64,000 nucleotides of DNA from Serinus canaria (GCF_022539315.1 NC_066314.1:54187180-54251179), one strand, 5' to 3'; positions 46,716 through 58,056 are shown, counted from the first letter of the stretch. Numbers and translations: made by a program. Notes: generated from the letters alone by a model not told the origin.

Positions 46716-47037
46716 TGTCCTGGGTTGACAAGGAAGGGAGTTTTTCGGGAAGTTGTGGTCAAACCAATCAGTGCTAAAATTTGAATGTTGGCACCTGGTG
46801 TGGCCACTGAGGACATGGATACACCTCTGAGAACACAGGGTGTTAAAAGCAGAGAACTCCCAGGGGGAAGCTCTCTGGTTCCGGTCAGTTCAGCCCGAGC
46901 TGGGTGGGGGAGGGGAAGCCATGCGGCCTCGGTTGAGGTAGGCTGGAGCCTTGGACAGAGAAGGGGGGTGAAGGCCCCCGAAGGAGACAAAGGTGGAGAA
47001 ACACTGAGATGTCCTGGGCAGCCCCAGAGAGAGAGAG

Positions 47038-47182
47038 CCCCCCACCCCTACCCCCCCCTTCCTCCCCCCCCCCCCCCTCGGAGAGAGAGCCTGCCACCTT
47101 GAAATTTGATATCATGTGCTGGCAGCACTGCTGGCCGAGAAAGGGGGGCGGGGAAGGGGGGGGGGGGAGAGGGGTGGAGGGG
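47038..47182. repeat. C-run/G-run inverted repeat inside the LTR block
   Basis: A C-rich arm (about 47038-47081, with C14 at 47064-47077, ending CTCGG) is mirrored by a G-rich arm (47135-47182, starting CCGAG, with G12 at 47156-47167). The arms are separated by about 53 bp and can pair loosely over more than 40 bases. Confidence 0.8.
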
Positions 47183-47905
47183 TGGTGCAGCAAGGAGGTG
47201 CCGGTCGCCGTGGGAGTTCTGGGCAGGCAGACCCTGAAATTTTTACCCTTTTCTTAGACATTAAAAACTTTACGAAACAGTAGTCCTCCTTGATTGCAAT
47301 AAGAACAAAGACAGACATGAAACAGAAGAAAATGGGCAGGTGTAGTGAAAGTCAGAACAAGTAAAAGATGTCAGAAAAAGATAAAAAAGAATCCTAAGTA
47401 AGAGGAAATAATGGAGTAGCCTTTAGCTGGACTTTTCTTGCATAGACATAGATTAAACCAATTTTTCCTGTAACACAGAAACTGCAGTTAGGGGGATGCA
47501 ATAGCTTCAGCAAAGAGAGTGACCTGCTGCAGTGACACCAAGTGCAAGAGTAGAGAGAACAGAAAAAGATGACGAGGGCGTGGTAGTGCCCTCTGGCTTG
47601 AGAAAAAAAGAAGAAAATCTCTGTTCTCAAGACCCTCAGCCCCAAGAAAAGTGAAAATAAAGGGAGGACTGTTGTTCTCAGATAAGAGACAGTTATTCTT
47701 TAATACTTAGCAAAGCATCCATAAAAGAGAACCCTATGAGCAGTTTTAGTCCATGAACAGTAGTGAAAGCCCTGTACATAGAAAAAAATATCACGATTGC
47801 AAATTTTCTCCGAGCAGTGGCATGTGTGACATAAAAACACAAGAAATTTCAACTGTGTTTCCTAGAAAACCTATAGTACAAGAAGGACTCCTCTTTCCCT
47901 TAATA

Positions 47906-47959
47906 AACTGAGAATTAATTATCTGAGGAATAGTGATGAACTGAGAATTAATTATCTGA
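47906..47959. repeat. 33-bp-period duplication in LTR block
   Basis: The word beginning AACTGAGAATTAATTATCTG occurs at 47906-47926 and again at 47939-47959. Confidence 0.9.
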
Positions 47960-48164
47960 AAGATGGTAACTTGATTGAGAATCCAAAGTTTTGTCTCACT
48001 GTGGTGTGTTAGAAATTGGGTGGGGGGAGTAGCAATGTTTTAAAAAGTTTTCATTTTGAATTCTGTGTGTTTCTTTTATTATAGTTGTAGGTTAATAAAG
48101 TTTGTTTTTCTTTATTTCTAATCTTAAGCCTGCTCTTCTGTATTTCTAGTTGCATCTCACAGCA

Positions 48165-48469
48165 CTCATTTGAGAAAAAATATATTTTCATAATTGCAGT
48201 AGCATTGCACCAATGTCAAACCATGACAGATGTGCAGGGCAAGAGTTGGAGTGCATGGACATATTTTCATGTGCAAATGAAAGCACATGCAGTGGCCTAA
48301 AGGACAGTGAGATTGACTGGAAAACTGAAGTACAACAGATACAACAATCAGTGGGGAGAGAGTAGGAAAGGGTAGGCAACCCACTCTTTCTTCTTCAGAG
48401 AGCAAATGGAAAGGAAACAACCTTTCAAAAGTCATCTCAAGGAGGACAGGGAGAGATTTCTGGGCTCCA
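48165..48469. other. Short unique spacer, no gene seen
   Basis: Lies between the LTR block and the split CR1. The 225-codon minus-strand frame covering this area (48166-48843) extends through CR1 and the next LTR and is spurious. Confidence 0.6.
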
Positions 48470-48739
48470 TTCAAGGCACTGTGGGCAGCAGGGCAGGGGG
48501 AATTCTGCCCCTCTGCCCTCTCTGCTGAGCCCCCCCTGCAGGGCTGTATCCAGCCCTGATCCCAGCACAGGAAGGACAGGGAGCTGCTGGAGCCAGGCCA
48601 GAGCAGGGACACCAAGGGGATCAGAGGGATGGAGCAGCTCTGCTGGGAGGAAAGGCTGAGGGAATTGGGATTGTTCATCCTGCAGAGGAGAAGGCTTTGG
48701 AGTGATCTCACTGTGGCCTTCCAGTGCCTGAAGGGAGCC
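48470..48739 (+). mobile_element. CR1, sense (first half of a split copy)
   Basis: 'gggctgtatccagccctgat', 'gacagggagctgctggagcc', 'gaaaggctgagggaattggg' and 'ttccagtgcctgaagggagc' are CR1. The element is interrupted at 48739/48740 by an LTR and resumes at 49396. Confidence 0.9.
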
Positions 48740-49395
48740 TGTTGGGAAAGATGAAAGTTTGACAAGAAAGTCTCACAGATATGTATCCTTAGCAGAAAGA
48801 TTTTTATATGTAGAATCTGAAGAAGGAATAGAGTTGGAAGCAAGTTTTGATATAGAAGAAAAGAATTGCTGAGCCAGTCTTACTGGATAACCAAGGAGGC
48901 AAAGGGTATGTTAGTTAGAAGGGGGTTTTATGACTTAGAACAAAGGATAAACCCTCCCCAAACAAGAAGATGTTTTTACCAAGCAGAAAGATAGCACAGG
49001 CAAACAAGTCAGCAAATGTTGCAAGTAGAAAAAGGGTCTCCGAATTTTCCACTGCAAGAAAACTGAATAACAACTTCTGGCTTTAACTGTAATGTACTGA
49101 CTTGTAGTGAGTGGAGAATAGTAACATGAATATGGTAATTAGAGTAGGTATGATAGGCTATAGATAATAGTTCAGGTATAGATTGGTTCTACTGTATTAA
49201 GATTTCAAGCAAAGAAAAGTATATAATGCATTGTAACCAAAAGCAAAGGCTCTCCAGGCCTGCCTGCAGCTAGAGCAGACAGCTGTAGGCACAGGCTCTG
49301 TCGTCCATGACCCTGGACTGCTGCAATGTCTTGGATGGAATAAACTGCATTTTGAAGAGCCGCATGGAGTCCTGAATCTCTCATTTAGGCTCTTA
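48740..49395 (+). mobile_element. Solo LTR nested in a CR1, sense
   Basis: About 656 bp starting TGTTGGGAAAG. It has TATA box TATATAA at 49220-49226 and poly(A) signal AATAAA at 49339-49344, so U3-R-U5 runs left to right. The CR1 words on either side join precisely once it is removed. GGAGCC (48734-48739) and GGAACC (49396-49401) are an imperfect 6-bp target duplication. With those edges the 3' end reads CTCTTA, not CA, so the right edge may be off by a few bases. It is a solo LTR left by recombination and is younger than the CR1. Confidence 0.85.
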
Positions 49396-49655
49396 GGAAC
49401 CCACAGGAAAGATGGAGAGAGACTATATTGACAAGGGTCTGGAGTGACAGGACAAGGGGGAATGGCTTCACACTGACATAAAGCCAGTTTAGATTGGATA
49501 TTGGGAAGAAATTCTTCCCTTTGGGGGTGCTGAGGTCCTGGCACAGGTATCCCAGAGCATCTGTGGCTGCCGTGTTCCTGGCAGTGCCTATGGCCAGGCT
49601 GAAAGGGGCTCTGATCAGCCTCGTCTGCTGTAAGGTGTCCCTGCCCTTGGCCACA
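49396..49655 (+). mobile_element. CR1, sense (second half of the split copy)
   Basis: 'aaagatggagagagactata', 'caagggtctggagtgacagg', 'gggaagaaattcttcccttt' and 'gtcctggcacaggtatccca' continue the CR1 that starts at 48470. Closely related to the copy at 63465. Confidence 0.9.
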
Positions 49656-49806
49656 TCCTCAGGTGACACATCTGTAAACAAAGGCCGTGTTAGGCACTCT
49701 GCATTTTTGGACCATGAAAATTACACTGGGTGTTCTGTTAGGTATTTCTAGGTTTCAGCCTGCACACATGAGTTATGCTTGTGGCTTACAAGGCTAAGAG
49801 AGAATT

Positions 49807-49812
49807 GGTAGG
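49807..49812. repeat. Target-site duplication, left copy (GGTAGG)
   Basis: Immediately precedes the TG start of the solo LTR and is identical to 50527-50532. Confidence 0.93.
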
Positions 49813-50526
49813 TGTTGTGGTGTGTGTTCAGTTCCCAATTGAGTTATTTTCCCTGTTTTGTATTGTTTTGTGATGCTTCCCCCAGTTACAACCCTATACC
49901 CAGTTCGATGGTTCAGTCCTGGTTCCCCCTTTCCCTCCAATGGTGTCCTCCCTGTCTGGGCTCGCTGCCAAGCCCTTGTCTCCACCCCCGTTCCCCTGGC
50001 AACTGCCCCTTTCCCCTCCTCCAGAGCCCCGTTCATCTCCTGAAACCCCCCCCCATCCTTCCAGAAACTTCTCCCTTCCACAGGGGGTGATTGGGCAGGT
50101 GCCCTGAGCCCCTCCTTCGTTCATGTATCACTTGTTGCCACCCCTGTCAGTCATGTTGAATTCCCCTCCTCAGTTTCTCCCGATTGGTTCTTGTACACCC
50201 CTTTATATACTGCTTCTCCCCCTTTTGTCTCGTCTTTTCCCGCCTGGACACAATACCGTCTTTTGCCGCCTGGACGCGGTGGAGGATACATTAAAACCAC
50301 TGGGCTACACCGGGTGTGTTAAGACCCTCTTTTCACTTCGGCTTCTCCGCCTTGCCGCTTCTTTTCGATACTGTTGCTGCTGTCCTGCCGAGACGCAGCC
50401 CGGACGTCCCTGACGGATCCGGGTAGTGTCCCTAGCTGCTAGATGCTGCTGTGCTCCGAGCTAGCCCCGGCCGCCTTCCCCCCGGCTCGGACTGGAGGGA
50501 AGTGCATTCGACGCAGCAGCGCGGCA
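49813..50526 (+). mobile_element. Solo LTR with perfect 6-bp target duplication, sense
   Basis: 714 bp, starting TGTTGTGGTGTG and ending AGCGCGGCA. Promoter parts in order: inverted CCAAT (ATTGG, 50183-50187), TATA box TTATATAC (50213-50220), a GC-rich R region with poly(A) signal ATTAAA (50290-50295) and a CG-rich U5. Perfect GGTAGG copies flank it, so it is an intact solo LTR made by recombination between two LTRs of a full provirus. The 6-bp duplication fits class II (alpha/beta-like) elements. The many surviving CpG dinucleotides and the exact duplication suggest it is fairly young. Confidence 0.93.
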
Positions 50527-50532
50527 GGTAGG
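50527..50532. repeat. Target-site duplication, right copy (GGTAGG)
   Basis: Exact match to 49807-49812, right after the CA end of the LTR. Confidence 0.93.
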
Positions 50533-51008
50533 AAGCAATACAATCCCATAATAAGCAGTATTGTATCATACCTCTGGAAAGTAGCAATACATTTGGAAAA
50601 CATAAAGTTTGCACGTGGGTATGAAGATTAATTTTAGTATTTTGTTCTTTTTTTCAAAAATCCTCTAAAATTAAAAATGTCTTTTTCTAGAAATGAATAT
50701 GTTTAGTGTTTTTGGAGCAATCCACTTAAATGAGTTTAGTTTTAAGCCAAAGGAAATAGGCCCTTCTTCACACCCAGTTGATCTTTTCAGGTTCAGTGGA
50801 CATTTACAAATGGACAAAGGGCATAAATTTGTTTTGTCTGCTTTATCTAAATCCATGAACCAACCATCACATAACTGTGTCTTCCACAGGAATCTATCCA
50901 GCCTGCACAGCTAAGATGTAGTAACCCACATGAGGTAAAACACATGGTGAGGCAGAGTAAAGTGCAGCTTCAGGAGGAAACCTCAAGACTGAGAACTGCA
51001 AATGACTT
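50533..51008. other. Unique spacer between two LTRs, no gene seen
   Basis: AT-rich, with overlapping short frames on both strands and no recognisable feature. Confidence 0.6.
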
Positions 51009-51576
51009 TGTTGTGGTTTAACCCCACAGAGCCATTCACTTTCCCCTATCCCACTGGGAAGGAAAAAAGCTGGAATTGGCAGGGTGAAAGCCAGAAATCT
51101 CACGGTCGAGATAAGGACAGTTTAATCATGAAAGCAAAAGCCAAGCCAAGCCAGCCAGCAAAGCAAAACAAGGAATTAATTCACCACTTCCCATAGGCAG
51201 GCAGATGTTCTGTCATCCCCAGGAGAACAGGGCTCCTTCAGACACACCTGGGGAAAAATCTTCCATCACTTCAAACATCCCCCACTTCTTCTCCCCCCAG
51301 CTTTATAAGCTGAGCATGATGCCTCATGGTCTGGAATGTCCCTTTGGTCAGCTGGGGTCACCTGTCCTGGCTGTGTACCCTCCTTACTGATGGGGTGGGG
51401 TGAGAAGCAGGAAAGGCCTCAGTGCTGTGTAAAAGCTGCTCAGCAAGAACTAAAGTATCCCAGTGTTACCAACCCTGCTTCAAGGACAAATCCAAAACAC
51501 AAATCCAAATCCGAAATTCAAATCCGGGCCAGCTACTGTGAGGGAAATTAACTCTGTTCCAGACAAAACCAGTACA
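51009..51576 (-). mobile_element. Solo LTR, antisense, different family from its neighbour
   Basis: 568 bp. The plus strand reads TGTTGTGGTTTAACCCCAC at the left and ACAAAACCAGTACA at the right. On the minus strand it runs TGTACTGGTTTTGT..., a TATA-like GCTTATAAAGCTGG (about 51298-51311) and a poly(A) signal ATTAAA (51121-51126) to a CCACAACA end. This matches a widespread avian LTR type by its ends and internal order. The flanks (TGACTT and TCCTTC) do not give a convincing target duplication. Confidence 0.88.
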
Positions 51577-52084
51577 TCCTTCAACTCTGAATATCCATGT
51601 GCCTGCTAATAACAGCTCTAAAACTCTCCTGTGACTTGTTCATGTACTTGTATTGAAAGCCAGTTTAAACTCCAGGAACTGAAGTGGACCCACCAGGATT
51701 TGGGTATTATGCAATAAAATAAGCACTGATAACAGAATGGAATTGCACTAATTCCAAGGCCTTTTTCAGACTCATACAGAATCCACAAAATTCACACTTC
51801 CATTGCAATGCAGTCTCGTGGCAAGTCCCTGTAGTTTTGGCAGAATATACCAACCTGTGTTTTTATGTTCTTCATTGTCAGGATAATCCTCTTAAAACCT
51901 CTTTTTGCAAGTGATTTTTTTTTTCATGGATTGTACATATTTTATTGGTGCAGTAATCTTCTTGGTTCTGAATATCTCCTTCTCTCCCTTAAAACCTATG
52001 GAGAGAATCCTCCTGTTTCACCTGTATACAGGGGTTTTGGGGAAATGAAGTGACATAATGCTTTCAATAATTAATAGTAAATAA
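51577..52084. other. Unique DNA, no gene seen
   Basis: No repeat or exon recognised. Confidence 0.6.
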
Positions 52085-52165
52085 ATTACATAGAATATCC
52101 TGAGTTGGAAGGGACACACAAGGATCATTGAAGTCACGCTCCTGGCCCTGCACAGGACAGCTGTT
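52085..52165 (-). mobile_element. CR1 3' tip, antisense
   Basis: 'catagaatatcctgagttgg', 'aagggacacacaaggatcat' and 'ctcctggccctgcacaggac' match the antisense CR1 terminus. Beyond about 52165 the similarity fades. Confidence 0.85.
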
Positions 52166-52361
52166 AGTTATGCTAGTAAAGAGTAGCTGGGCCTGGCATA
52201 GATCCTTTTTAAATGCATAAACAAGGATTGTATCTTCTCTAGCTTTGAGTCTGACCCTTATTTCCAGAGGTCAAAATTTCTCTTGTCTGGCATTTCTAGT
52301 CCTGCAGGTCCAGCTTCTCTCACTTATGACCCCTAAATACCTTATTCCTGAGGGAAATGTC

Positions 52362-52475
52362 ACAATATAACATAGTATAATTATGGCTGGAAAAGACCCC
52401 TAAAACCAGCTAGCCCACCCACCAAGCCAGAACTGACCCATGTCCCCAAGTGCTACATCTGCATGGTTTTGAACC
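52362..52475 (-). mobile_element. Second CR1 3' tip, antisense, diverged
   Basis: 'catagtataattatggctgg', 'aaaagacccctaaaaccagc' and 'actgacccatgtccccaagt' follow the antisense terminus of another CR1 subfamily. It is independent of the copy at 52085 because both contain the same terminal part. Confidence 0.7.
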
Positions 52476-55400
52476 CAGAGGGACATATTAGCTCTGGTGA
52501 AACTCTCAGGGGTTTTATCTTGCACAAGAGCAGCAGCAGAGACTCTGCATTACACCTGATCCTAACTAGCCCCTTCCCCATACTGCCAGTGAACTGAGGT
52601 ACTGGGAATTTTCACAGTTTAGGGTTTACAGCAAGACACTGACACAGTCTCCATCAGCTTACTTCTCACCAGGGATTAGTTCTACCAGCCCAGGCCCTCC
52701 ACATGCAGAATGGAGGGAAGAGCTGAGTTACAGAAGCCTTGCAGCCCTGACCCACTCACAGTCCTTTCTCAGACAGAATCCCTGTGTTCCAGCTTTCCTC
52801 AGGCAACGCCCTCTCCATAAAGGCAGCCCTGCTGTCTGGCCATCTGCACCGCCACTGGCTGGGGACAACAGCAGTGTAGCAATCACCGTAGTGGGGTTAT
52901 CTGGTAGCCATTAAATGGAATCCAGATTAGCTGAGCAGATACTTGTGAGTCTGCCTGATGGCTTTGCACTGGAAGACTGAGCTGTGGCAAATCTGGAACT
53001 TGGCGCTGGTGTTTTTGCTTTCTCACTCAGGTGTCCACCTAACTGCCCTGGTCCAAGGGGGCTTGGAGGCAGCTGAAGTGACATTCTGGTCACCTAAAAG
53101 CAGTGTTTGGCTGCATATCTGTGTGCATCCTGACCCTTTCAAAGGCAAGGTGAGACTATTACTTTTACACAGGGTGTGTGTCTCCTGTTCTTTAAAGAAA
53201 TACTTTTTTCATCTGCAGCATCCATGGATTTAAGCATTTTTTCTTGTTTTACCTCTCTGAGAGATCACAAAGCAGAGAGGGGCTGGACTGAGAAGATAAT
53301 GTCTTTACCATTTTTCTAAAAAATTAAGAAGGAGTTTTCACATGTTTAGTTTAGACTGCAATTTCCTCACTGGGCTTGTTATTCAGATATTCAGATCCTC
53401 AACCTGCAGTACAGCAAGACATACAAAGAAATATCTTGCTCCCAAATGCTAGAGATTAGCATGATTAATTGCATGGAGCCTTCTAACAGCTCAAAAGTAA
53501 CATTTCTCTCAAAGCTAATTTTTCTCAGTAGCTGGAAACAGAAAAAAATGCATTTGTCACCTGGCAGAAGAATCCCTAGAGCTGAACACACAGGTGTTGG
53601 TTTTGTTTTTTTTTTCCCTGAAGGATCCCAAGTGCTGTAGAAGAAGGGCTGTCATGGCTCGTGCTGTGGTACCCTCTGCTCTGCTTGAGGGTTGCTGCAT
53701 TCTGCATTGGCACAGAGCTTGTTACATCAGTGGAATGAGAACAAGCTCTTTCCTCCTCAGAATTATCAGTCAGGGATCTCTTCAGTTGTGTTTTTTTACA
53801 GGGCTTTTTCTCAGTCTTCAGAACTTTACTTTTGACTGCTGAGAGATCCTACCACCCAAGTACAAGAGAACATGATTAATGGGTTTATACATCAGCCTTC
53901 CATGTTCAGCCTGGAATGACAGGCTGGGATTTCCCACTGTTGCTAAACTGCTCTGGTTATGGACTTTTAAAATTAACTTTTCCCACAGATCCTAATAATT
54001 ACATTTTCCATTTAGCTCTACTGGTCAGTTCGCACTCATACTTGAAGCTTTCTGAAAAGTATTCTTCGTCTGAGACCAGCAAAGCAGGCTGCTCCTATGC
54101 CAAAGAACCAAAAACTCCTTTGGGCTTCCCTGAGGGTGCTTTGCCTCAGTTTTTGAACCTCCTGAAAAGCCAGGTGTTCATGCATCCAGGATGAATGAGG
54201 GCTGGCCAGGTATAAATGATGGAGACATTATACCCTCTAGTGGCAGGAATATCTGTCAATCCAGCACCTTGGCAGAAGTATTCCAGGATTCTGGAGGCTC
54301 GTAAGGGACAGTGAAGTAGGTGGTGAACGTCTCTTAAACTCTTGTGGAGCAATCCTTTATAATATAGTGACATCTCAAGAATCAAATAGAAAGATTTGCC
54401 CAGAAAAATGAATGCCAAATTCGTGTCCTTAATATCATGAAGCATCCCCTTTATTGCTGGTTATTTCAGTCCCCTTTATTGCTGGCTATTTCACAACACA
54501 AGCCAGGAATAACTGTAGCAAAAGCACTTTTTTGTTGTTATTTTCCTCTTTTTTATTTTTTTTCTTTTGTTTGTAGCTAATCTCAGCTGCTAACTGAGAA
54601 TTACCACTAATTGCATGAAATAATGCAGCCAAGTATCAGACACTTTCCATGCTTGGTTCTCATCAGCAAAATATCCTTCAGGGTTAGACAGAAACAATCT
54701 GCAGGAAGCAGATTTTGGCACTATTAAACATATAAACTTAAAAATTGACTGAGAGCAGGAAGGGTTTATTATCTGACATTTGAGCTCATATCCCTCTAGG
54801 TAGTTTTGTTCTTCTACAACAACAGTTGCCTCAGCAAAGCCATGGGAGGGATAAGCATGTTTAATTCATGCCTGTTCCTATAGAGGAGGTTGCAGAAAGC
54901 TGCTTACAAGTTTGCTTTTGAAAGTCTGGTGTTCGGGGTTTGCTCAGCTATTTGCCTAAGGGCAGGATGACATTCCTGTGGCGTGTGTTCTCTTGAATTC
55001 CACGCAATATGCTGGTTTTTGGTTTTTTGTTTTTTTTTGCCTAAAATCAGAGTTAAAAAAAAAAAGGAAACCCCCTCCAACTTAAAGAAATAGTAAATGA
55101 TAGCACAAGATAATAGGGCTTTAACTGGGTTCTGCTCTGTGATAAAGCATATAATGTTTCTAAGGTTTGGCAGTGGCAAAGTGGTGTAGTGTAGTAACCC
55201 ATTATTTACTGCAGGGCTGATCCAAACTACATCCCATTTTTGGGCTCCCCATCGCATCATTCAAAGCAAGGTCATTGCATTGCTGACAGAGCTGACAGAG
55301 TCACAGGTTTGTTGTTACATGCTAGTCCATCCAGTCACTTTGAACTAATTAAGCCAGCATTTTGAAATTAGTTAGATACATCTGGCTAATTTCTGCTCTG

Positions 55401-57534
55401 CTCATTACAGAGCTCCTCTGAAGAGGATTGACTCAAAGTTGGTGTTCAGTTTTGTTGCTTCTTCTGCTCTTGCCATGAGCCAGAATGCTTCAGTGAACCC
55501 TATCGCCACAGGCACACAGCTCTGCACTAATTGTTGCACAGCCATCCATGTGTCAGCACTGGCCAAAGAAGAAAACAATAATTCTAAAGCAATTAAATAA
55601 AACAAATAAATTTTATTTTGCTATTCAAAAATAGCACAAAATATCCTGGTATCCTCAGCCATAATCTTGTGTCCTTGTCAAGAGCCAGATTAATGAACAT
55701 ATGAAATGCAGAGTTTTCAAAGATTTCTTTTCCAGAGCTGTGCTAATGGCCCAGCTGCAAGCTTTGGCTCCATGTGGCAGGCTGGGGACATGCATTTGTG
55801 TGCCTCCCCTGTGTCACCACCACCACAGAGCCAAGGGTTAAATCTCAGAAAAGGCTCTGGCTTGTACAAACAGGAACAAGCATCTCTCCTAAGATGATAA
55901 GGGGTAATAATTATTGGGACATAATACAGAGACTAATAAATGGCATCTGGGGAAAGACAAGACATCCCTCAAGGAGCACTTTGGGGGAAAACCTAAGATG
56001 ACTTTTTGTTTTATTAGGCATCAGAGATTCTGCCCTGTTGAGCCTCATGGCACAAAGCCAGTAGGAATCATGCTTCAGTAGTCCTACTGCTTGTGAAATG
56101 GCTAATTTCCAATGTATTTGGAAATCCTTATTAAGGCTAACATTGTTTACCCTCCTCTACAAGGAGAGCTCAAAATCCTTGTTATTGTTCAAAATCCTTA
56201 TTAAAAGGTTATCATTCACTGACTGAAAAATAACGAAACTGAGAGCAAGGAGCAGGTCTGGCCATGTATGTGTAATGTAAGGGAAAGAAAAATTCAGAGA
56301 CTTTGTACAAGAAGTAGAGAAGAGACATTAAGGAAACAAAAACTCATCAGGGAAAAAACATTCCTGGAGAAGAGGAAAAAGGATTGAGGACAACCACTGG
56401 CAGGGTTCAGGGATGTGAAAACACACAAAGGACAGGTGAGTTGTGAGAACTGAATATGGATGGAAAGACAAGTTGTCAAGACCAAGAGAAAGGGCCTGGG
56501 TTTTACTTTTGGAGCTTGGCTGATGATGTGGCATTGGAACCCTTCTTACTTCTGAGAAAATCTGTCAGCAACTGAAAACCTTCCAGGGTCCAAACTTCCC
56601 TGGCTTTTTGCATCTGGTAGGAAAAAAAAAAAAAAACCAACTGAATAGGCTACAAGTTTAAGATGGCCTTTAGAGATATACTTGTTTTTCCAAGAAATAT
56701 GGGCATTTCTCATGGCCTGCACTTTTTTCAAATAGCAAACTAAAGCAGGCCCTGCTCCCTTTTTGGTTAATAGCAGTTATTCAATTGATATCAAGGGACT
56801 TAGTCCAGAATGAGACAAAATACTGATGCTCCTCTAGGTAGCTACACTGGCCATAAAAACCACTAATAAGACAAATAAAACTCCCAACAATCAGTGTCCT
56901 AGCTATCCCCTTATGCTACTTCTTGGAATATTGTTAGAATAAACTGTATGCCAAGCAAAATGTCTTTAAAGAAGGGCAAAAATGTCTCATGGGCAGAAAG
57001 GAGTATGGAAAGCATGTGAGAAACATCCAGCAGACACAAGGTGATAGCAGGAGGAGGGAGACGCAGGGCTCCAGGCACCCAAACAGAGATTCTCTGCAGT
57101 CCATGGAGAGGGCCACTATGCTGATTGCCTAAATCCTATGAGCTAAGTCTCTTAATGAAAAGTTCCATTAGAAAATGAGAGTGAAATAATTTCTGATGGA
57201 CTAATCGACTTAGGGACTGATGAAGGTGAGGACTCTTTTTCCAACAATTTCATGCTCTTTTTCCAACAATTTCTTTTCTTCTCTTAGGGAAAAATACGTT
57301 CTTTAATTTCCTCTCAGTATTTCACTACATTCTCTATGGCACTCTAGAAATCATTGGTAGATTTTTAAGACACTTTACTGTCAGCACCAATTCTACCCCT
57401 CTCTTTATATTCAAAGAACCTGTTTTCTTTTCCTAAATCTTCTTTTTTTTTCCCCTCAGAACCATTTGCTAAAAATCTGTAGCTTCTTCATCGAGGTGCT
57501 TTGACAAAGAAATTAATATAAAAATCTGGCTCAG
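52476..57534. other. Unique DNA, no gene recognised
   Basis: About 5 kb without a confident repeat family. Contains a 25-bp duplication (54446-54495), T-rich tracts near 54530-54570 and 55015-55040, poly-A near 56621-56636 and a duplicated 'tctttttccaacaatttc' near 57233-57274. The short frames have no domain features. Confidence 0.55.
54446..54495. repeat. 25-bp tandem duplication
   Basis: CCCCTTTATTGCTGG plus TTATTTCAG at 54446-54470 is repeated at 54471-54495 with few changes. Confidence 0.9.
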
Positions 57535-57835
57535 CAATGGTGTGGCCAGCAGAAGCAGGGCAGTGATTGTCCCTCTGTAGTGGGCAGTGGTGAGACCACA
57601 CCTCAAATCCTGTGTCCAGTTCTGGGCCTCCCACTACTAAAAGACATTGAGTTCTTCACTGAAAGGCAGGAATGGGCTGTCCAGGGAGATGGTGGAGTAC
57701 CCATCCATGAAAAAATGACTGGATGTGACCCTCAGTGCTCTGGTTTAGCTGACAAGGTGGGGATTGGTCAAAACTTGAACTTGATGATCTTGGAGGTCTT
57801 TTCAAACATTTATGATGCTGTGACAAATACAAGAT
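57535..57835 (+). mobile_element. CR1 3' fragment with internal deletion, sense
   Basis: The left part ('gtgagaccacacctcaaatc', 'tgtgtccagttctgggcctc') jumps at about 57650 directly to 'ttcttcactgaaaggcagg', then 'ggagatggtggagtacccat' and 'gatgatcttggaggtctttt'. Compared with the copy at 2930, roughly 270 bp of the middle is missing. It ends 'tttatgatgctgtgac'. Confidence 0.88.
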
Positions 57836-57912
57836 TCATTCATATATTTTCTTGTTGAATTCTATGTAGTGCTTTTACTCTGTACTCAGATTTCTTTTTA
57901 TATGAGGTGGAG

Positions 57913-58056
57913 AGGGGAGGGGAGGGGAGGGGAGGGGAGGGGAGGGGAGGGGAGGGGAGGGGAGGGGAGGGGAGGGGAGGGGAGGGGAGGGGAGGGGAGG
58001 GGAGGGGAGGGGAGGGGAGGGGAGGGGAGGGGAGGGGAGGGGAGGGGAGGGGAGGG
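57913..58056. repeat. (GGGGA)n array, about 29 copies
   Basis: 144 bp of near-perfect pentanucleotide on the plus strand. Each unit supplies a G4 run, so many consecutive G-quadruplexes are possible. Stop-free frames through it (GRGGE and PSPPL repeats) are artefacts. Confidence 0.97.

Larger units (their letters stand above)
46716..48164 (+). mobile_element. Endogenous retrovirus LTR block(s), sense; ends uncertain
   Basis: Starts TGTCCTGGGTTGACAAGG, a typical avian LTR start. It has a TATA-like GTGTTAAAAGC (about 46840), then a GC-rich R-like part with an ATTAAA signal at 47260-47265. The right edge looks like an LTR end as well: GTTAATAAAGTTTG (about 48092), then CATCTCACAGCA at 48153-48164. 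It is unclear whether this is one long LTR of about 1.45 kb or two LTR parts around remnant internal sequence. No target duplication matches across 46711-46715 and 48165-48169. Confidence 0.6.

Noticed and set aside
48166..48843. 225-codon minus-strand frame
   Set aside because: It crosses unique DNA, the antisense of a CR1 and the start of an LTR, so it is composite chance sequence.
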